Source of the DNA: Alphaproteobacteria bacterium
Lineage (GTDB): Bacteria; Pseudomonadota; Alphaproteobacteria; UBA6615
Direction of reading: 5' to 3'
DNA length: 64,000 nt
Assembly (NCBI GenBank): GCA_022449545.1
Contig: JAKUPN010000004.1
Location: 1-64,000 of the forward strand
In this document: positions 25,357 through 35,269 of the stretch, one piece after another
Layout of the letters: each line of letters begins with the position of its first letter
Position numbering within the stretch: position 1 is the stretch's first letter
Made by a program: the position numbers and the translations under genes
Notes under the pieces: model-generated
The model's input: only the letters and a program-made list of their open reading frames with translations
What the model was told of the DNA's origin: nothing
The model's database searches: none

Positions 25357-26889
25357 ATGAACCTTGGAATACTTCTAACACGTGCGGCGAAATCTTTCCC
25401 TGAAAAGATTGCTATAGCTCATGGTTCTTACGATTTTTGTACATACTCTGAATTAGCATCTAGAGCAGCTTGCTTAGCTGGCTTCCTCAAAACGGGCCTT
25501 AACTTATCTATCGATGAAAGAGTGGGTTTATTTATGTCAAACTGTCCAGAATATCTGGAGGTATTTCATGGTATTCTTCATGCTGGCATGGCGAGCTTAC
25601 CTATAAATAATAAATTACACGAGAAAGAACTGGCCTATATTCTTGATGATGCATCGGCCGGCGCTTTGTTTGTAACTCATGATCTGGCGGAAAGAGCACA
25701 TCTAGCAGTCGATGAAGTTGGTAAAGATATAAAAATTATAATCGTTGGGGACTCCAATTATAGATCTATAATAAGAAGTGATCCAGTTCAGATAACGCAT
25801 CGAGCAGCTAATGATTTGGCATGGTTGTTCTATACAAGTGGAACAACTGGAAGCCCTAAAGGAGCAATGTTAACACATCGTAATTTGTGGGACTCAACAC
25901 TAAATTACTATGTAGATGTAGATCGTGTTCCATCTAACGGGAGTGCGTTTCATCCAGCTCCAATGTCTCATGGCTCTGGATTTTATGGCCTTCCACATTT
26001 AGCTGCTGCAGCAAAACAGGTTATTCCTGAATCTGGAGGATTTGATCCGGCAGAAATCTATACACTTATTTCAGCACATGAAGAAGTCTCAATGTTTGCT
26101 GCACCAACGATGGTAAAACGTTTTGTGGAATATTCCGGAGGCGGTAGCACAGAAAATCTGCGAACTATCACTTATGGCGGAGGGCCTATGTATGTCACCG
26201 ATTGTAAGAAAGCATTGGAAAGATTAGGGCCGAAATTAGTTCAGATATATGGACAGGGTGAAAGTCCAATGACTATTACAGTTCTACCGCGTGAAGATCA
26301 TGCCTTAATAGAACATCCGCGATATGAAGAACGTTTGGCATCCGTCGGCTATGCTCAAAGCATAGTGGAGGTCAGGGTGGCAGATTCAGAGGGTGCTACT
26401 TGTCCAAATGGAGAAATAGGAGAAATTCTAGTTCGCGGTGATGTTGTTATGAAAGGATACTGGGGTCGCCCTAAGGAATCTGCTGAGGCCCTGCGAGATG
26501 GTTGGCTACACACAGGAGATCTAGGGGTTTTCGATGAGGATGGATATCTTACACTCAAGGATAGATCTAAAGACCTAATAATTAGTGGCGGATCCAATAT
26601 ATATCCTAGAGAGATTGAAGAAATTTTGTTGCAACACCAGTCAGTTAGCGAATGCGCTGTGATAGGTCGACCACATGAAGAGTGGGGAGAAGAAGTTGTA
26701 GCATTTATTTCTCCAGTGACAGGTCATAGCATTGAGATAGGAGAGCTTGACACTCTTTGTTTAGATAATATTGCAAGATTCAAACGCCCTAAGGAATATC
26801 GTGTGTCTGAGTCTTTGCCAAAAAACAATTACGGGAAAATTATAAAACGTGAGTTGCGAAGCCAGCTGGAAAAAGAAGAAAAAGAATGA
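25357..26889 (+). CDS. AMP-binding acyl-CoA ligase
   Basis: A 510-residue ANL-family enzyme. It shows the P-loop-like [12 protein letters not shown] (159-170), the YGQGES A5 motif near 301-306, [20 protein letters not shown] (A7-A8) and the C-terminal lysine in [11 protein letters not shown]. It activates a carboxylic acid to acyl-CoA via the adenylate; the acid may be cyclic, aromatic or fatty. Its stop overlaps the next SDR start by 4 bp, so the two are translationally coupled. Confidence 0.9.
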   Translation: MNLGILLTRAAKSFPEKIAIAHGSYDFCTYSELASRAACLAGFLKTGLNLSIDERVGLFMSNCPEYLEVFHGILHAGMASLPINNKLHEKELAYILDDASAGALFVTHDLAERAHLAVDEVGKDIKIIIVGDSNYRSIIRSDPVQITHRAANDLAWLFYTSGTTGSPKGAMLTHRNLWDSTLNYYVDVDRVPSNGSAFHPAPMSHGSGFYGLPHLAAAAKQVIPESGGFDPAEIYTLISAHEEVSMFAAPTMVKRFVEYSGGGSTENLRTITYGGGPMYVTDCKKALERLGPKLVQIYGQGESPMTITVLPREDHALIEHPRYEERLASVGYAQSIVEVRVADSEGATCPNGEIGEILVRGDVVMKGYWGRPKESAEALRDGWLHTGDLGVFDEDGYLTLKDRSKDLIISGGSNIYPREIEEILLQHQSVSECAVIGRPHEEWGEEVVAFISPVTGHSIEIGELDTLCLDNIARFKRPKEYRVSESLPKNNYGKIIKRELRSQLEKEEKE

Positions 26890-27686
26890 ATGGTAGACTT
26901 AAAGAAAAGGTGGCAATTGTAACTGGTGCGGGTTCCATAGGTGAAGGATGGGGTAATGGAAAAGCTACTGCCGTCCTCTACGCTCGAGAAGGTGCAAAGG
27001 TTTTATGTGTCGATCTCAACTTAAATTCTGCTCAAGAGACGGTGAATATTATAACTAATGAAGGAGGTGAAGCCATAGTTTTTGAAGCGGATGTAACGGA
27101 TAGCGAGCAGGTTGAAGCTATGGTTTCAGAGACAAAAGAAAAATTTGGTAAAATAGATATTCTTCATAATAACGTAGGGATTGCTGAAGTTGGCGGGGTT
27201 GTCGAAACGAATGAAGAAAGTTGGGATAGAGTTCATAACGTTAATCTGAAAAGCGCTTATCTGACGACTAAACACACAATACCTTGCATGTTGGAGCAAG
27301 GAGAAGGTGCGATAGTGAACGTTTCTTCTATTGCAGGAGAGCGATGGTTGGGGGTTCCGTATATTTCATATGCAACAACAAAAGCGGCTCTTACACAAAT
27401 GACACGTGTTATCGCAAGACAATATGCTCCTCAGAATATTCGATGTAATGCAATACTTCCGGGATTAATGAAAACTCCTATGGTAGCCCATTCACTTCAG
27501 GGGTCTTATGGTGATGCGGATGAAGACGAGTTATGGTCTCGTAGAGAAGAGCAGGTTCCATTGAATAGGGTGGGGGATGCTTGGGATGTGGCTTATGCAG
27601 CTCTTTATTTGGCTTCTGATGAAGCGCGTTATGTTACAGGCGCATCATTGGTAGTTGATGGGGGAATTACATTAGGTATTGGATAA
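26886..27686 (+). CDS. SDR family oxidoreductase
   Basis: A 266-residue short-chain dehydrogenase. The dinucleotide motif is extended: [17 protein letters not shown] rather than the usual TGxxxGIG. The other landmarks are HNNVG (Asn block), NVSSIAG (Ser) and the YATTKAA Tyr/Lys pair. It probably oxidises or reduces a CoA-linked or free hydroxy intermediate. It overlaps the ligase gene by 4 bp and precedes the hydrolase by 11 bp. Confidence 0.87.
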   Translation: MNGRLKEKVAIVTGAGSIGEGWGNGKATAVLYAREGAKVLCVDLNLNSAQETVNIITNEGGEAIVFEADVTDSEQVEAMVSETKEKFGKIDILHNNVGIAEVGGVVETNEESWDRVHNVNLKSAYLTTKHTIPCMLEQGEGAIVNVSSIAGERWLGVPYISYATTKAALTQMTRVIARQYAPQNIRCNAILPGLMKTPMVAHSLQGSYGDADEDELWSRREEQVPLNRVGDAWDVAYAALYLASDEARYVTGASLVVDGGITLGIG

Positions 27687-27697
27687 AGGAGTAAGTG

Positions 27698-28651
27698 ATG
27701 ATCTCGCCGGTCGATTCTGGTTTGCAAGCTGTTTTTGAGAGGCTAAAAGAAGAAGGTAATGCTCTTCCTGATCCTTCTGAGGTTGGAATAGAGGAAGGAC
27801 GTGCTGCTCGTGCAAGATATTATAAATACCTAAACCACCCAGATGGAATATTAGCTGTTGATGAAGTTAGTGACGTAGAAATACCAGGACCCTATGGCCC
27901 TATTTTGTTGCGCCTTTATTTTCCTAGCTCGGAAAGAAATGTTCCCGTTATATTATTCATACATGGTGGAGGCTGGTGGACAGGTAATATTGAGGCTTAT
28001 GATCAGATTTGTCGCCGTTTGGCGTTAGAAAGTGGATGTGCAGTAGCGAGTTTAGAGTATCGACTTTGGCCAGAGTACCGTTTTCCTGTTCCAGTTGAAG
28101 AAACTATGGTGGCAGCTAATTGGTTGTTTAAACAGGGGTCTGAACGAGGTCTAGACCCATCACGTATTGCTTTCTGTGGTGACTCCGCTGGTGCTACACT
28201 CGCCCTTTATGCTGGAAATGAATTAAAACATACCGGATCAGTAAGGGCTTTAGCACTGGTTTATGGGGTCTATTTACTTGATGTAGATACACAGTCATGG
28301 AGAGATTTAGGGGATGGTACTTATGGACTGACAGTGGCTCAGATGAAGTGGATTTGGGATGGTTATTTGCATGGTTCAAATTTTTCCCCAACTGATCCTC
28401 GCATAGCTCCCGCAAATGCTGACTTGAATGGTCTTCCTAATACATGGGTAATGTGTGGAGACCTTGACCCATTAATTGATGATAGTCGTGAATTAATAGA
28501 GAAACTCAAAAAGTGTAATGTTGAATACACCTTTAAACTTGAAGAGGGCGTAACACATTTCGTTTGGATGTGGCAGAGAATATATGAGCGTTCTAGGAAC
28601 TCTATCGCTGAGGGGGCTCACTTTTTAAAAATGAATCTAAGGCAATCATGA
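27698..28651 (+). CDS. Alpha/beta hydrolase (HSL-type esterase)
   Basis: A 317-residue hormone-sensitive-lipase-type hydrolase. The oxyanion motif is HGGGWW (89-94), and the nucleophile is Ser163 in GDSAGAT; Asp in GDLDPLIDD and His in VTHFVW complete the triad. It could open a lactone or ester made by the flavin and 2OG oxygenases. The ATG at 27698 has AAGGAG six bases upstream (an in-frame GTG at 27695 is next to it). The 3' end overlaps the convergent SDR gene by 6 bp. Confidence 0.87.
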   Translation: MISPVDSGLQAVFERLKEEGNALPDPSEVGIEEGRAARARYYKYLNHPDGILAVDEVSDVEIPGPYGPILLRLYFPSSERNVPVILFIHGGGWWTGNIEAYDQICRRLALESGCAVASLEYRLWPEYRFPVPVEETMVAANWLFKQGSERGLDPSRIAFCGDSAGATLALYAGNELKHTGSVRALALVYGVYLLDVDTQSWRDLGDGTYGLTVAQMKWIWDGYLHGSNFSPTDPRIAPANADLNGLPNTWVMCGDLDPLIDDSRELIEKLKKCNVEYTFKLEEGVTHFVWMWQRIYERSRNSIAEGAHFLKMNLRQS

Positions 28652-29557
28652 TTTTTCCTTTGCCATGTTTTCTCTAAGGTGTTCACCAGCATCAAAATAT
28701 GGTCTTGGATCATTCAGGTGAGTTATTTCTTCCCACCTTTTACCTAAATATTCCGGTGTAATCTGATCTCTAGGATCTGTTTGAATACCAGTGCTTTCTA
28801 ATATATGTATTTTTGAGTAATAGCCTGCTGTAGCTGAAATAATGCTGCCTGATTCGTTGCATTCTTCACTCACTAAATAAGTGACCATGGCAGCGACAGC
28901 CTCAGGGGTTACCAGGTTAGGATCATATTCATCGAAAATACCGGAGGGCTCTGCAATGCGTGTGGCTGCTAATGGCGCTAGTGTGTTGATCTTAATATTA
29001 TTCTGTGCGCACTCGATTTTTAATGTGTTCATCAGCCCAATTACGCCCATTTTTGCTGAACTATAATTTGATTGTCCAAAATTTCCATATATACCCGAAG
29101 TTGAAGAAACCATTAGAATGCGCCCATAATCCTTATCGCGCATTATTGGGAAAGCAGCATATGTAACATAGGCTGAACCCATTAAATGAACTCGGATAAC
29201 ATGTTCATAATCGTCTAATTTCATTTTGTGAAAAGATTTATCCCGCACAATCCCAGCATTGTTGATCAAGATATCAACAGTACCAAAAGCGTCTAAAGCG
29301 GTTTGAATAATTCTTGCTGCTTGATCTTTGTCAGCTACATCATCAAAGCTAGCAACAGCTTCACCTCCTTTAGCATTAATTTCTTCAACTACTTTTTCAG
29401 CAGGAGCTTGTGATTCCCCGCTTCCATCAATTGTGCCGCCTATGTCATTAACAATTACCTTTGCCCCACGCTCAGCCAAAGAGAGAGCATAACTGCGACC
29501 TAAGCCGTGTCCAGCTCCAGTTACGACCGCAACACGATTATCAAATCGAATTTCCAT
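28646..29557 (-). CDS. SDR, (3R)-hydroxyacyl-CoA dehydrogenase-like (MFE-2 type)
   Basis: A 303-residue SDR resembling the dehydrogenase unit of peroxisomal multifunctional enzyme 2. Landmarks are VTGAGHGLGRSYALSLAERG, VNDIGGTIDGSG, NNAGIVRDKSFHKM and the QSNYSSAKMG Tyr/Lys pair. The bacterial relatives work on 3-hydroxyacyl-CoA. The hydratase-2 and SCP2 units of MFE-2 are not fused and not seen nearby. It converges with the hydrolase gene and is divergent from the second TauE/SafE gene. Confidence 0.87.
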   Translation of the reverse strand: MEIRFDNRVAVVTGAGHGLGRSYALSLAERGAKVIVNDIGGTIDGSGESQAPAEKVVEEINAKGGEAVASFDDVADKDQAARIIQTALDAFGTVDILINNAGIVRDKSFHKMKLDDYEHVIRVHLMGSAYVTYAAFPIMRDKDYGRILMVSSTSGIYGNFGQSNYSSAKMGVIGLMNTLKIECAQNNIKINTLAPLAATRIAEPSGIFDEYDPNLVTPEAVAAMVTYLVSEECNESGSIISATAGYYSKIHILESTGIQTDPRDQITPEYLGKRWEEITHLNDPRPYFDAGEHLRENMAKEKS

Positions 29558-29790
29558 TATTTTTTTCCGTTTTTAAAATTAAGAGGATCTTTTTAAACAT
29601 TCCTAGTTCTAGTCTTTCAGTCAACTGATTTAGTTTATTAATTATGTTTAACTAATTATTTTTTAAATAGCGCATTACGAATGGATTTTATATGGCTCAC
29701 GAGTTAGCTTGCCCAATAGCAAGATAGTAATTTTATGTGAGTTTTTTAAAATGATCATTAGATTATATATTAATAGAAGAGTATTAAGAA

Positions 29791-30702
29791 ATGGTTGAGT
29801 TAGATTGGGTTCAGTATTGGTTTATGTTTCCAATATCGATTTGTGTAGCAACTACTGCGATGTTAAGTGGTATAGGTGGAGCAGCACTTTTTATTCCAAT
29901 ATTTGTAATTATTTTTCCTTTGTTGGGGCCCGAATATCCTCTTACCACAGCAGCCGCTATTGGATCTGCTCTAATGACTGAAGTTTTTGGGTTTTCTTCT
30001 GGATTTGTAGGATACTACAGAAAAAAACTAATTGATTTTCATTCTGCCATTCCTTTCATCCTAGTATCTGTTCCCATAGCCATCGTTGGTGCAGTTTTAC
30101 TTGCCTCACTGAAAGATCAAGAGGTTTTCCTAAAAGGTGCGTATGCTCTCTTAATGTTGATTTTATGTCCGATTATTTTAAGACATACTCCGGCTGAATC
30201 AGATCACTCTTTATTAAGTTCATCGGATATGAAAAATAAATCTGAAAGAGTAAAAATGAGCATTACCTCACGAGACGGCATAAAATACGATTATCATAAA
30301 CCTCGTCTTGGTGTATTTGGAGCTGGAGCTACAGGTGTTGGCGGATTTATCACAGGTTTATTAGGTGTTGGTATTGGGGAAGTTATAATGCCTCAGCTTG
30401 TTAAACGTAACCGGGTTCCAGTTGCAGTTGCGGCTGCTACATCTGTATTTACTGTAATTATAACTATTGCGTCTGCATCTTTTACCCAAGTTACAGCTTT
30501 AATAGCAGCAGGGGGCATAAACGCAATTCCATGGAATTTGGTTGTTTACACTATTCCAGCTGTTATTCTCGGTGGACAGATAGGCCCCCGATTGCAGGGT
30601 AAAATAACCCAAGGTACTATGGAGAAGATTATAGCAGTACTATTTGGTATAATTGGGATAGCTATGGCATTTATTGTAATAAGACAATTATCTGCTTTTT
30701 GA
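29791..30702 (+). CDS. TauE/SafE family membrane exporter (second copy)
   Basis: A 303-residue inner-membrane protein with the duplicated TauE/SafE signature: SGIGGAALFIPIFV (about 25-40) and GLLGVGIGEVIMPQL in the second half. The two halves are separated by a polar insert (about 135-175), longer than in the copy at 3200. The family exports sulfite or organic anions; linkage to the acyl catabolic region suggests a product exporter, but this is inference. Confidence 0.88.
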   Translation: MVELDWVQYWFMFPISICVATTAMLSGIGGAALFIPIFVIIFPLLGPEYPLTTAAAIGSALMTEVFGFSSGFVGYYRKKLIDFHSAIPFILVSVPIAIVGAVLLASLKDQEVFLKGAYALLMLILCPIILRHTPAESDHSLLSSSDMKNKSERVKMSITSRDGIKYDYHKPRLGVFGAGATGVGGFITGLLGVGIGEVIMPQLVKRNRVPVAVAAATSVFTVIITIASASFTQVTALIAAGGINAIPWNLVVYTIPAVILGGQIGPRLQGKITQGTMEKIIAVLFGIIGIAMAFIVIRQLSAF

Positions 30703-30731
30703 GATATCATTAAAATGAGCATGGGTCTCAA

Positions 30732-31466
30732 ATGACACTGGGAATTTCAGACAGACGCTATCGAAGACGCCGACAGGGCAGGCTGGTCTTAGCCTTAGCG
30801 CGTTGGTCGTTTGTTTTACTTGTAGCTATTTTTGCTGGATATTATGCTTATGATTTTGGTATAGAGCTTGCTCGCAAGGAAGTGAGGGTGCTAGAAACTA
30901 AGTTGTATCAGGCTAGTATGACACTAGAACAACTTAAAACAGATATTGTTGGGCTTGAAACTGCCCTTAGAGCTGAACGTGTTTTGGTGGCTAAATGGCG
31001 AGATCAATATAGAGGTGAAGTTCCAAGTGCTGAAGATAAAGAGCTATTAATAAAAATTCATGAACGTATCAGAAAAGGCGTCTCTCGAAAAAGGATTTCT
31101 GAAATAATCACACTTGCACAGAAAAGAGATGTATGTGAGTCGCTTCAAGTAACAAGACGTTTCGTAGTACAAAACCCTGTTTATGCAGGACCCAATGATA
31201 ATGTATCATTTGCAGAGAATTCGATAATTGTAACAGCTATAGGAAAATCAAAGGTAAATAATCAGGGAAGGCCTGAGGCATGGTTCGATCCTGCAAAAAA
31301 AGTTACTGTGTATTTTACAAAACCTGGAGGAGGGACTACCTCTACTGAGGGTATACTTCCACTTAACCACGCGGTTGTAGTCGGTAATAATGAATATCGT
31401 TTTAGTATAGTGTCAGGAGTGCGATCTTTTGTTGAGATTTCGGGTAGAAAATGCGATTACCCATAA
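30732..31466 (+). CDS. Membrane-anchored coiled-coil protein, unknown
   Basis: A 244-residue protein. The first 20 residues are Arg-rich and probably cytoplasmic (SDRRYRRRRQGR), then one membrane helix (about 23-42), a coiled coil (about 50-95; repeated leucines and acidic/basic alternation), and a beta-rich C-terminal domain with conserved-looking FYFTKPGGGT-like and NNEYRFSIVSG segments. Topology suggests a periplasmic domain. It is 30 bp after TauE/SafE, so it may be its partner, but I do not recognise a family. Confidence 0.6.
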   Translation: MTLGISDRRYRRRRQGRLVLALARWSFVLLVAIFAGYYAYDFGIELARKEVRVLETKLYQASMTLEQLKTDIVGLETALRAERVLVAKWRDQYRGEVPSAEDKELLIKIHERIRKGVSRKRISEIITLAQKRDVCESLQVTRRFVVQNPVYAGPNDNVSFAENSIIVTAIGKSKVNNQGRPEAWFDPAKKVTVYFTKPGGGTTSTEGILPLNHAVVVGNNEYRFSIVSGVRSFVEISGRKCDYP

Positions 31467-31633
31467 TTTTAACGACAGATAAGCTAATTTCATTTCAATT
31501 ACAGACTTGAAAGCTTGATAGGAAATGTCTAAATCGTTTCCCTGATTTAAAAAGTATGTAATTAAATATTGGTTTTAATAGATTGATGAAATGAAAAGAT
31601 TCAAAATAAAGTTATTTTTGGAGTTGAAATATA

Positions 31634-32596
31634 GTGGATAAATTGCTTGAAATTAATGGTTTGACCAAGAGATTCGGACCCATTTCGGCCGTTGATAATA
31701 TTTCTTTCTCCGTATCTCGTGGAGAGGTGTTGGGTTTTTTGGGCCCCAACGGGGCAGGAAAGTCAACTACAATGAAGATGGCTACAGGGTATTTATCTCC
31801 GACAAATGGGAAAGTAAGTGTTTGCGGATATGACGTGCTTCATTCACCATTGGAGATAAAAAGGCGACTTGGTTATTTGCCTGAAGGTGCTCCACTTTAT
31901 GGCGATATGACACCAAATAGCTTATTAAACTTCGTTTGTGATATCCGTCAACTAAATAAGGAGAAACGAAAAACGGGCTATGAGCACGTTGTTGAAAGTC
32001 TTCAGCTTGAGCGGGTGCTGCATCAGCCTATTGAAACTCTATCTAAAGGATATAAGAGAAGAGTTGGACTTGCCCAAGCAATAATTCATGACCCAGAGGT
32101 TCTTATACTTGACGAACCAACTGATGGATTAGACCCTAACCAAAAACACGAAGTGAGACAGTTGTTAGATCGTATGTCTCATTCTAAAGCAATAGTGATT
32201 TCCACCCATATTCTAGAAGAAGTTGATGCTGTATGTAGTAGGGCAATAATCATTTCACAAGGTAAAATAGTTGCTGACCAGAAACCATCTATGCTTGAAA
32301 GAAGTTCTCGATTTCATAATGCCGTAGGAATTCGTATTGAAGCAGAAAACTCGGAACGGTGTATCTCCTTAATAGAGAGTATTCCTGATGTTCTGACTGT
32401 AGAAATTGTTAGAAATGATGATGAACTCGTTGAAATTATCGTATTTCCAAGTAATAAAACGGACATTTTAGGTTCTATAAGTAATTCCATAGATGAGGGC
32501 GGGCTTAAGGTATTAGAGATGTATGTTGAGAGAGGACGGTTGGAAGAAGTATTTAGAGAGTTAACCGTAGGCGGCTTTGAGGTGGGAAATGCGTAA
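31634..32596 (+). CDS. ABC transporter ATP-binding protein, GldA-like
   Basis: A 320-residue ABC ATPase with Walker A GPNGAGKST, the signature LSKGYKRRVGLAQA, Walker B VLILDEPTDGLDP and a C-terminal extension (about 225-320). The gene order ATPase, ABC-2 permease, large GldG-like protein and DUF4340 protein is the GldA-GldF-GldG-type system, common also in non-gliding proteobacteria. Start is a GTG at 31634 with GGAG 13 bases upstream. Its stop overlaps the permease start. Confidence 0.87.
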   Translation: MDKLLEINGLTKRFGPISAVDNISFSVSRGEVLGFLGPNGAGKSTTMKMATGYLSPTNGKVSVCGYDVLHSPLEIKRRLGYLPEGAPLYGDMTPNSLLNFVCDIRQLNKEKRKTGYEHVVESLQLERVLHQPIETLSKGYKRRVGLAQAIIHDPEVLILDEPTDGLDPNQKHEVRQLLDRMSHSKAIVISTHILEEVDAVCSRAIIISQGKIVADQKPSMLERSSRFHNAVGIRIEAENSERCISLIESIPDVLTVEIVRNDDELVEIIVFPSNKTDILGSISNSIDEGGLKVLEMYVERGRLEEVFRELTVGGFEVGNA

Positions 32597-33323
32597 TACC
32601 TGGATTATTTGTAGTCGTGAATTAACATCATATTTTATATCGCCTGTGGCCTATGTTTTTATCGTGATCTTTCTTGCATTAGCTGGTGGTTTAACTTTCT
32701 TTTTTGGGAAATGGCTCGATAGAGGGCAGGCTGATTTACAGGTATTTTTTATATATCATCCATATCTGTATTTGTTCTTGATTCCAGCGGTAGGAATGAG
32801 GTTATGGGCAGAAGAGAGAAAATCCGGTTCAATGGAATTTTTAATGACTCTTCCTATCTCCACCAGCCAGGCCGTCATAGGGAAATTTTTAGCAGCTTGG
32901 ATATTTGTGGGGATAGCTCTTTCTCTTACATTCCCAATATGGCTTACAGTTAACTTTTTAGGTAATCCTGATAACGGAGTAATTGTTACAGCATATGTAG
33001 GCAGTTGGTTAATGGCTGGTGGATTTTTAGCACTAAGTTCAAGTGTTTCTGCTTTAACGAAAAACCAGGTCATAGCTTTTGTTCTTGCTGCTGTTATTTG
33101 TTTTATATTTTTGATGAGTGGCGTTGAGCTAGTTCAAGCATTTTTTCGCGCTTGGGCTCCACCTAGATTTGTTGAAGCCATAGCCGAACTAAGTTTCTTA
33201 ACTAATTTTGGCGATCTATCTCAAGGGGTCATAGATGTACGTGATATCTTATTCTTTTTATCAGTAATAGCAGGTGCTTTGTTTGTTAACATATTGATCG
33301 TTGAAATTAAGAAGAGCAGTTGA
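32589..33323 (+). CDS. ABC-2 type transporter permease, GldF-like
   Basis: A 244-residue membrane protein with six likely helices. Landmarks are ISRELTSYFISPVAYVF-like N-terminus, RLWAEERKSGSMEFLMTLP (the cytoplasmic coupling loop that contacts the ATPase) and AVIGKFLAAW. The ATG at 32589 overlaps the ATPase stop (32596) by 8 bp and has AGGTGGG upstream. Substrate unknown. Confidence 0.83.
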   Translation: MRNTWIICSRELTSYFISPVAYVFIVIFLALAGGLTFFFGKWLDRGQADLQVFFIYHPYLYLFLIPAVGMRLWAEERKSGSMEFLMTLPISTSQAVIGKFLAAWIFVGIALSLTFPIWLTVNFLGNPDNGVIVTAYVGSWLMAGGFLALSSSVSALTKNQVIAFVLAAVICFIFLMSGVELVQAFFRAWAPPRFVEAIAELSFLTNFGDLSQGVIDVRDILFFLSVIAGALFVNILIVEIKKSS

Positions 33324-33326
33324 GTG

Positions 33327-35252
33327 ATGTTTGATAAAATTAAAAGCTCGGATCGCTCATTACTTGCAACTATAGGGATTGTTCTGGCCATTATTTTCTT
33401 TTTAGCATTTAACGCTATCGTTAATAATATTTTCACTGCAAATAGATTAGACCTTACACAAGACGAACTATTTACATTGTCAGATGGTACCAAAGACTTG
33501 TTAAGTAGCATCGATGAACCAGTTGATGTAAGGCTTTATTATTCTCGGAGATTCAGTGAAATAGGTCCAGACATAGCAAGACATGCAACTAGGGTAATTG
33601 AGTTATTAGAGGAGTACGAGCGTCTTTCGAAGGGTAAGGTAAGATTCAAATTGTTTGATCCAGAACCATTTTCTCCCGAAGAAGATTTAGCGGTTAGTGA
33701 TGGGCTAAAAGGTCTTCCTTTTGATCAATCTGGAGAGCTTGTTTATTTCGGTGTTGCAGGTACAAATAGTACAGATGATAAAGATTCTATCAGTTATCTA
33801 TCTCCTGAGCGGGCACCATTTTTAGAATATGACTTAACTCGATTAATTCATAACCTGGCTAACCCAGAGAAAACTAAAATTGCAATTTTTTCTGATTTAC
33901 CTCTTCAAGGAACTAGGTTTGATAATTATAAACCTTGGTTAATTATTGACGGCATGAAGCAGTTTTTTGACATTGAGTTTATAGAAAGATCTGACAAAAA
34001 TTTGCCTGATGATATAGAAGTTTTAGTCATAGCTGCTGTTCATACAATAAATACATCGCTTTTATATTCAATTGATCAGTTTGTCCTCAATGGAGGTAGA
34101 GTCCTTGCTTTCGTTGATCCATTCGCAGAATCTATGGCGTTGGCTGGACCGCAAGCTGGACAGCTTCCCCCACCTGGAGTAGGCATTTCTGCTGTTGAGC
34201 CTTTGTTTAAAGCTTGGGGCGTAGAGATGCCCGCAGGAAAATTTGTTGCTAATACAGATGATGCTGTTCGGGTCGGCTTTCCTGATCCTGAATCAGGCCA
34301 GCAGGTAGCGGTTGATTATGTTTCCTGGCTTAATCTTGTTGGTGATCGTTTTGCTAAAAATGATACGGTTAGTAGCCAACTACAGAGAATTGTTATGACT
34401 TCTGCTGGAGCTTTCCTAACAAGAAAAGATGCTACAACAACTTTAGAACCCCTTATTTATACATCGAATAATTCTGATCTAATGGATGCATTTGATATCG
34501 CACAACGACCAAACCCAATTGCGCTTATTGAAAAGTTTGAATCAAAAAATAAATCATATTCGTTAGCAGCTAGAGTTACAGGGAAAATAGGTACAGCTTT
34601 TCCCGACGGCCCCCCAAAAGAAGTTTTAAATTCTAATAAGAAAAATGGAAAAATAAAAAAAGCACATTTGAGCGAAAGCGTTGCTCCCTTCAATGCTATT
34701 TTAGTTGGTGATGCTGATTTCTTAGCAGATAGAAACTGGGCTAGAGTTCGTGAGTTGGGTGGTCAACGTCTTACCATCCCAACTGCCAGTAACGCTGACT
34801 TTGCTATAAACGCAATTGATAACCTTAGAGGAAGCCAGGCCCTCGTGGGACTTCGTGGCCGTGGGTTTTCTGTGAGACCATTTGAGGTAATTTCTGAAAT
34901 GCGACAGACGGCAGATGACAAATATCGTGCTAAGGAACAAGAACTACTGAACAGTATTTCAGATATCGAAAAAAATATTCAGAATATTCAACGTGAAGAG
35001 AAATCAACCGGGGTTTTAATGACAGCAGCACAACAAGAGCAAATTGATAATTTTCGAATTAAAATGCTGGAAAGTCGTCGTGACTTAAGAAAGGTTCAAC
35101 GCTCACTAAGAAACGATGTTGAAACACTAGAAAACCGGATTCGCATCATAAACATTTGGGCTGTGCCTATAGTAGTTGCGATAATTTCTATTTTACTGGC
35201 CGTGGTAAGAAGGTTCAGGCGAGCACAGTTTTATAAATCAGCAATACACTAA
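33327..35252 (+). CDS. GldG-like ABC system substrate/auxiliary protein
   Basis: A 641-residue protein with an N-terminal membrane helix (about 15-35), a large periplasmic domain related to GldG/ABC_transp_aux (SSIDEPVDVRLYYSRR, LLEEYERLSKGKVRFKLFDPE), a predicted coiled coil near 540-600 and a C-terminal membrane helix. Function of GldG homologues outside gliding bacteria is unknown. ATG 33327 follows the permease stop by 3 bp. Confidence 0.82.
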   Translation: MFDKIKSSDRSLLATIGIVLAIIFFLAFNAIVNNIFTANRLDLTQDELFTLSDGTKDLLSSIDEPVDVRLYYSRRFSEIGPDIARHATRVIELLEEYERLSKGKVRFKLFDPEPFSPEEDLAVSDGLKGLPFDQSGELVYFGVAGTNSTDDKDSISYLSPERAPFLEYDLTRLIHNLANPEKTKIAIFSDLPLQGTRFDNYKPWLIIDGMKQFFDIEFIERSDKNLPDDIEVLVIAAVHTINTSLLYSIDQFVLNGGRVLAFVDPFAESMALAGPQAGQLPPPGVGISAVEPLFKAWGVEMPAGKFVANTDDAVRVGFPDPESGQQVAVDYVSWLNLVGDRFAKNDTVSSQLQRIVMTSAGAFLTRKDATTTLEPLIYTSNNSDLMDAFDIAQRPNPIALIEKFESKNKSYSLAARVTGKIGTAFPDGPPKEVLNSNKKNGKIKKAHLSESVAPFNAILVGDADFLADRNWARVRELGGQRLTIPTASNADFAINAIDNLRGSQALVGLRGRGFSVRPFEVISEMRQTADDKYRAKEQELLNSISDIEKNIQNIQREEKSTGVLMTAAQQEQIDNFRIKMLESRRDLRKVQRSLRNDVETLENRIRIINIWAVPIVVAIISILLAVVRRFRRAQFYKSAIH

Positions 35253-35269
35253 ATTAAGAGGAGTAAGAG

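Noticed and set aside
29708-29726. CTTGC/GCAAG stem before the second TauE/SafE gene as a riboswitch
   Set aside because: Only a 5-bp stem, with no known riboswitch core around it.
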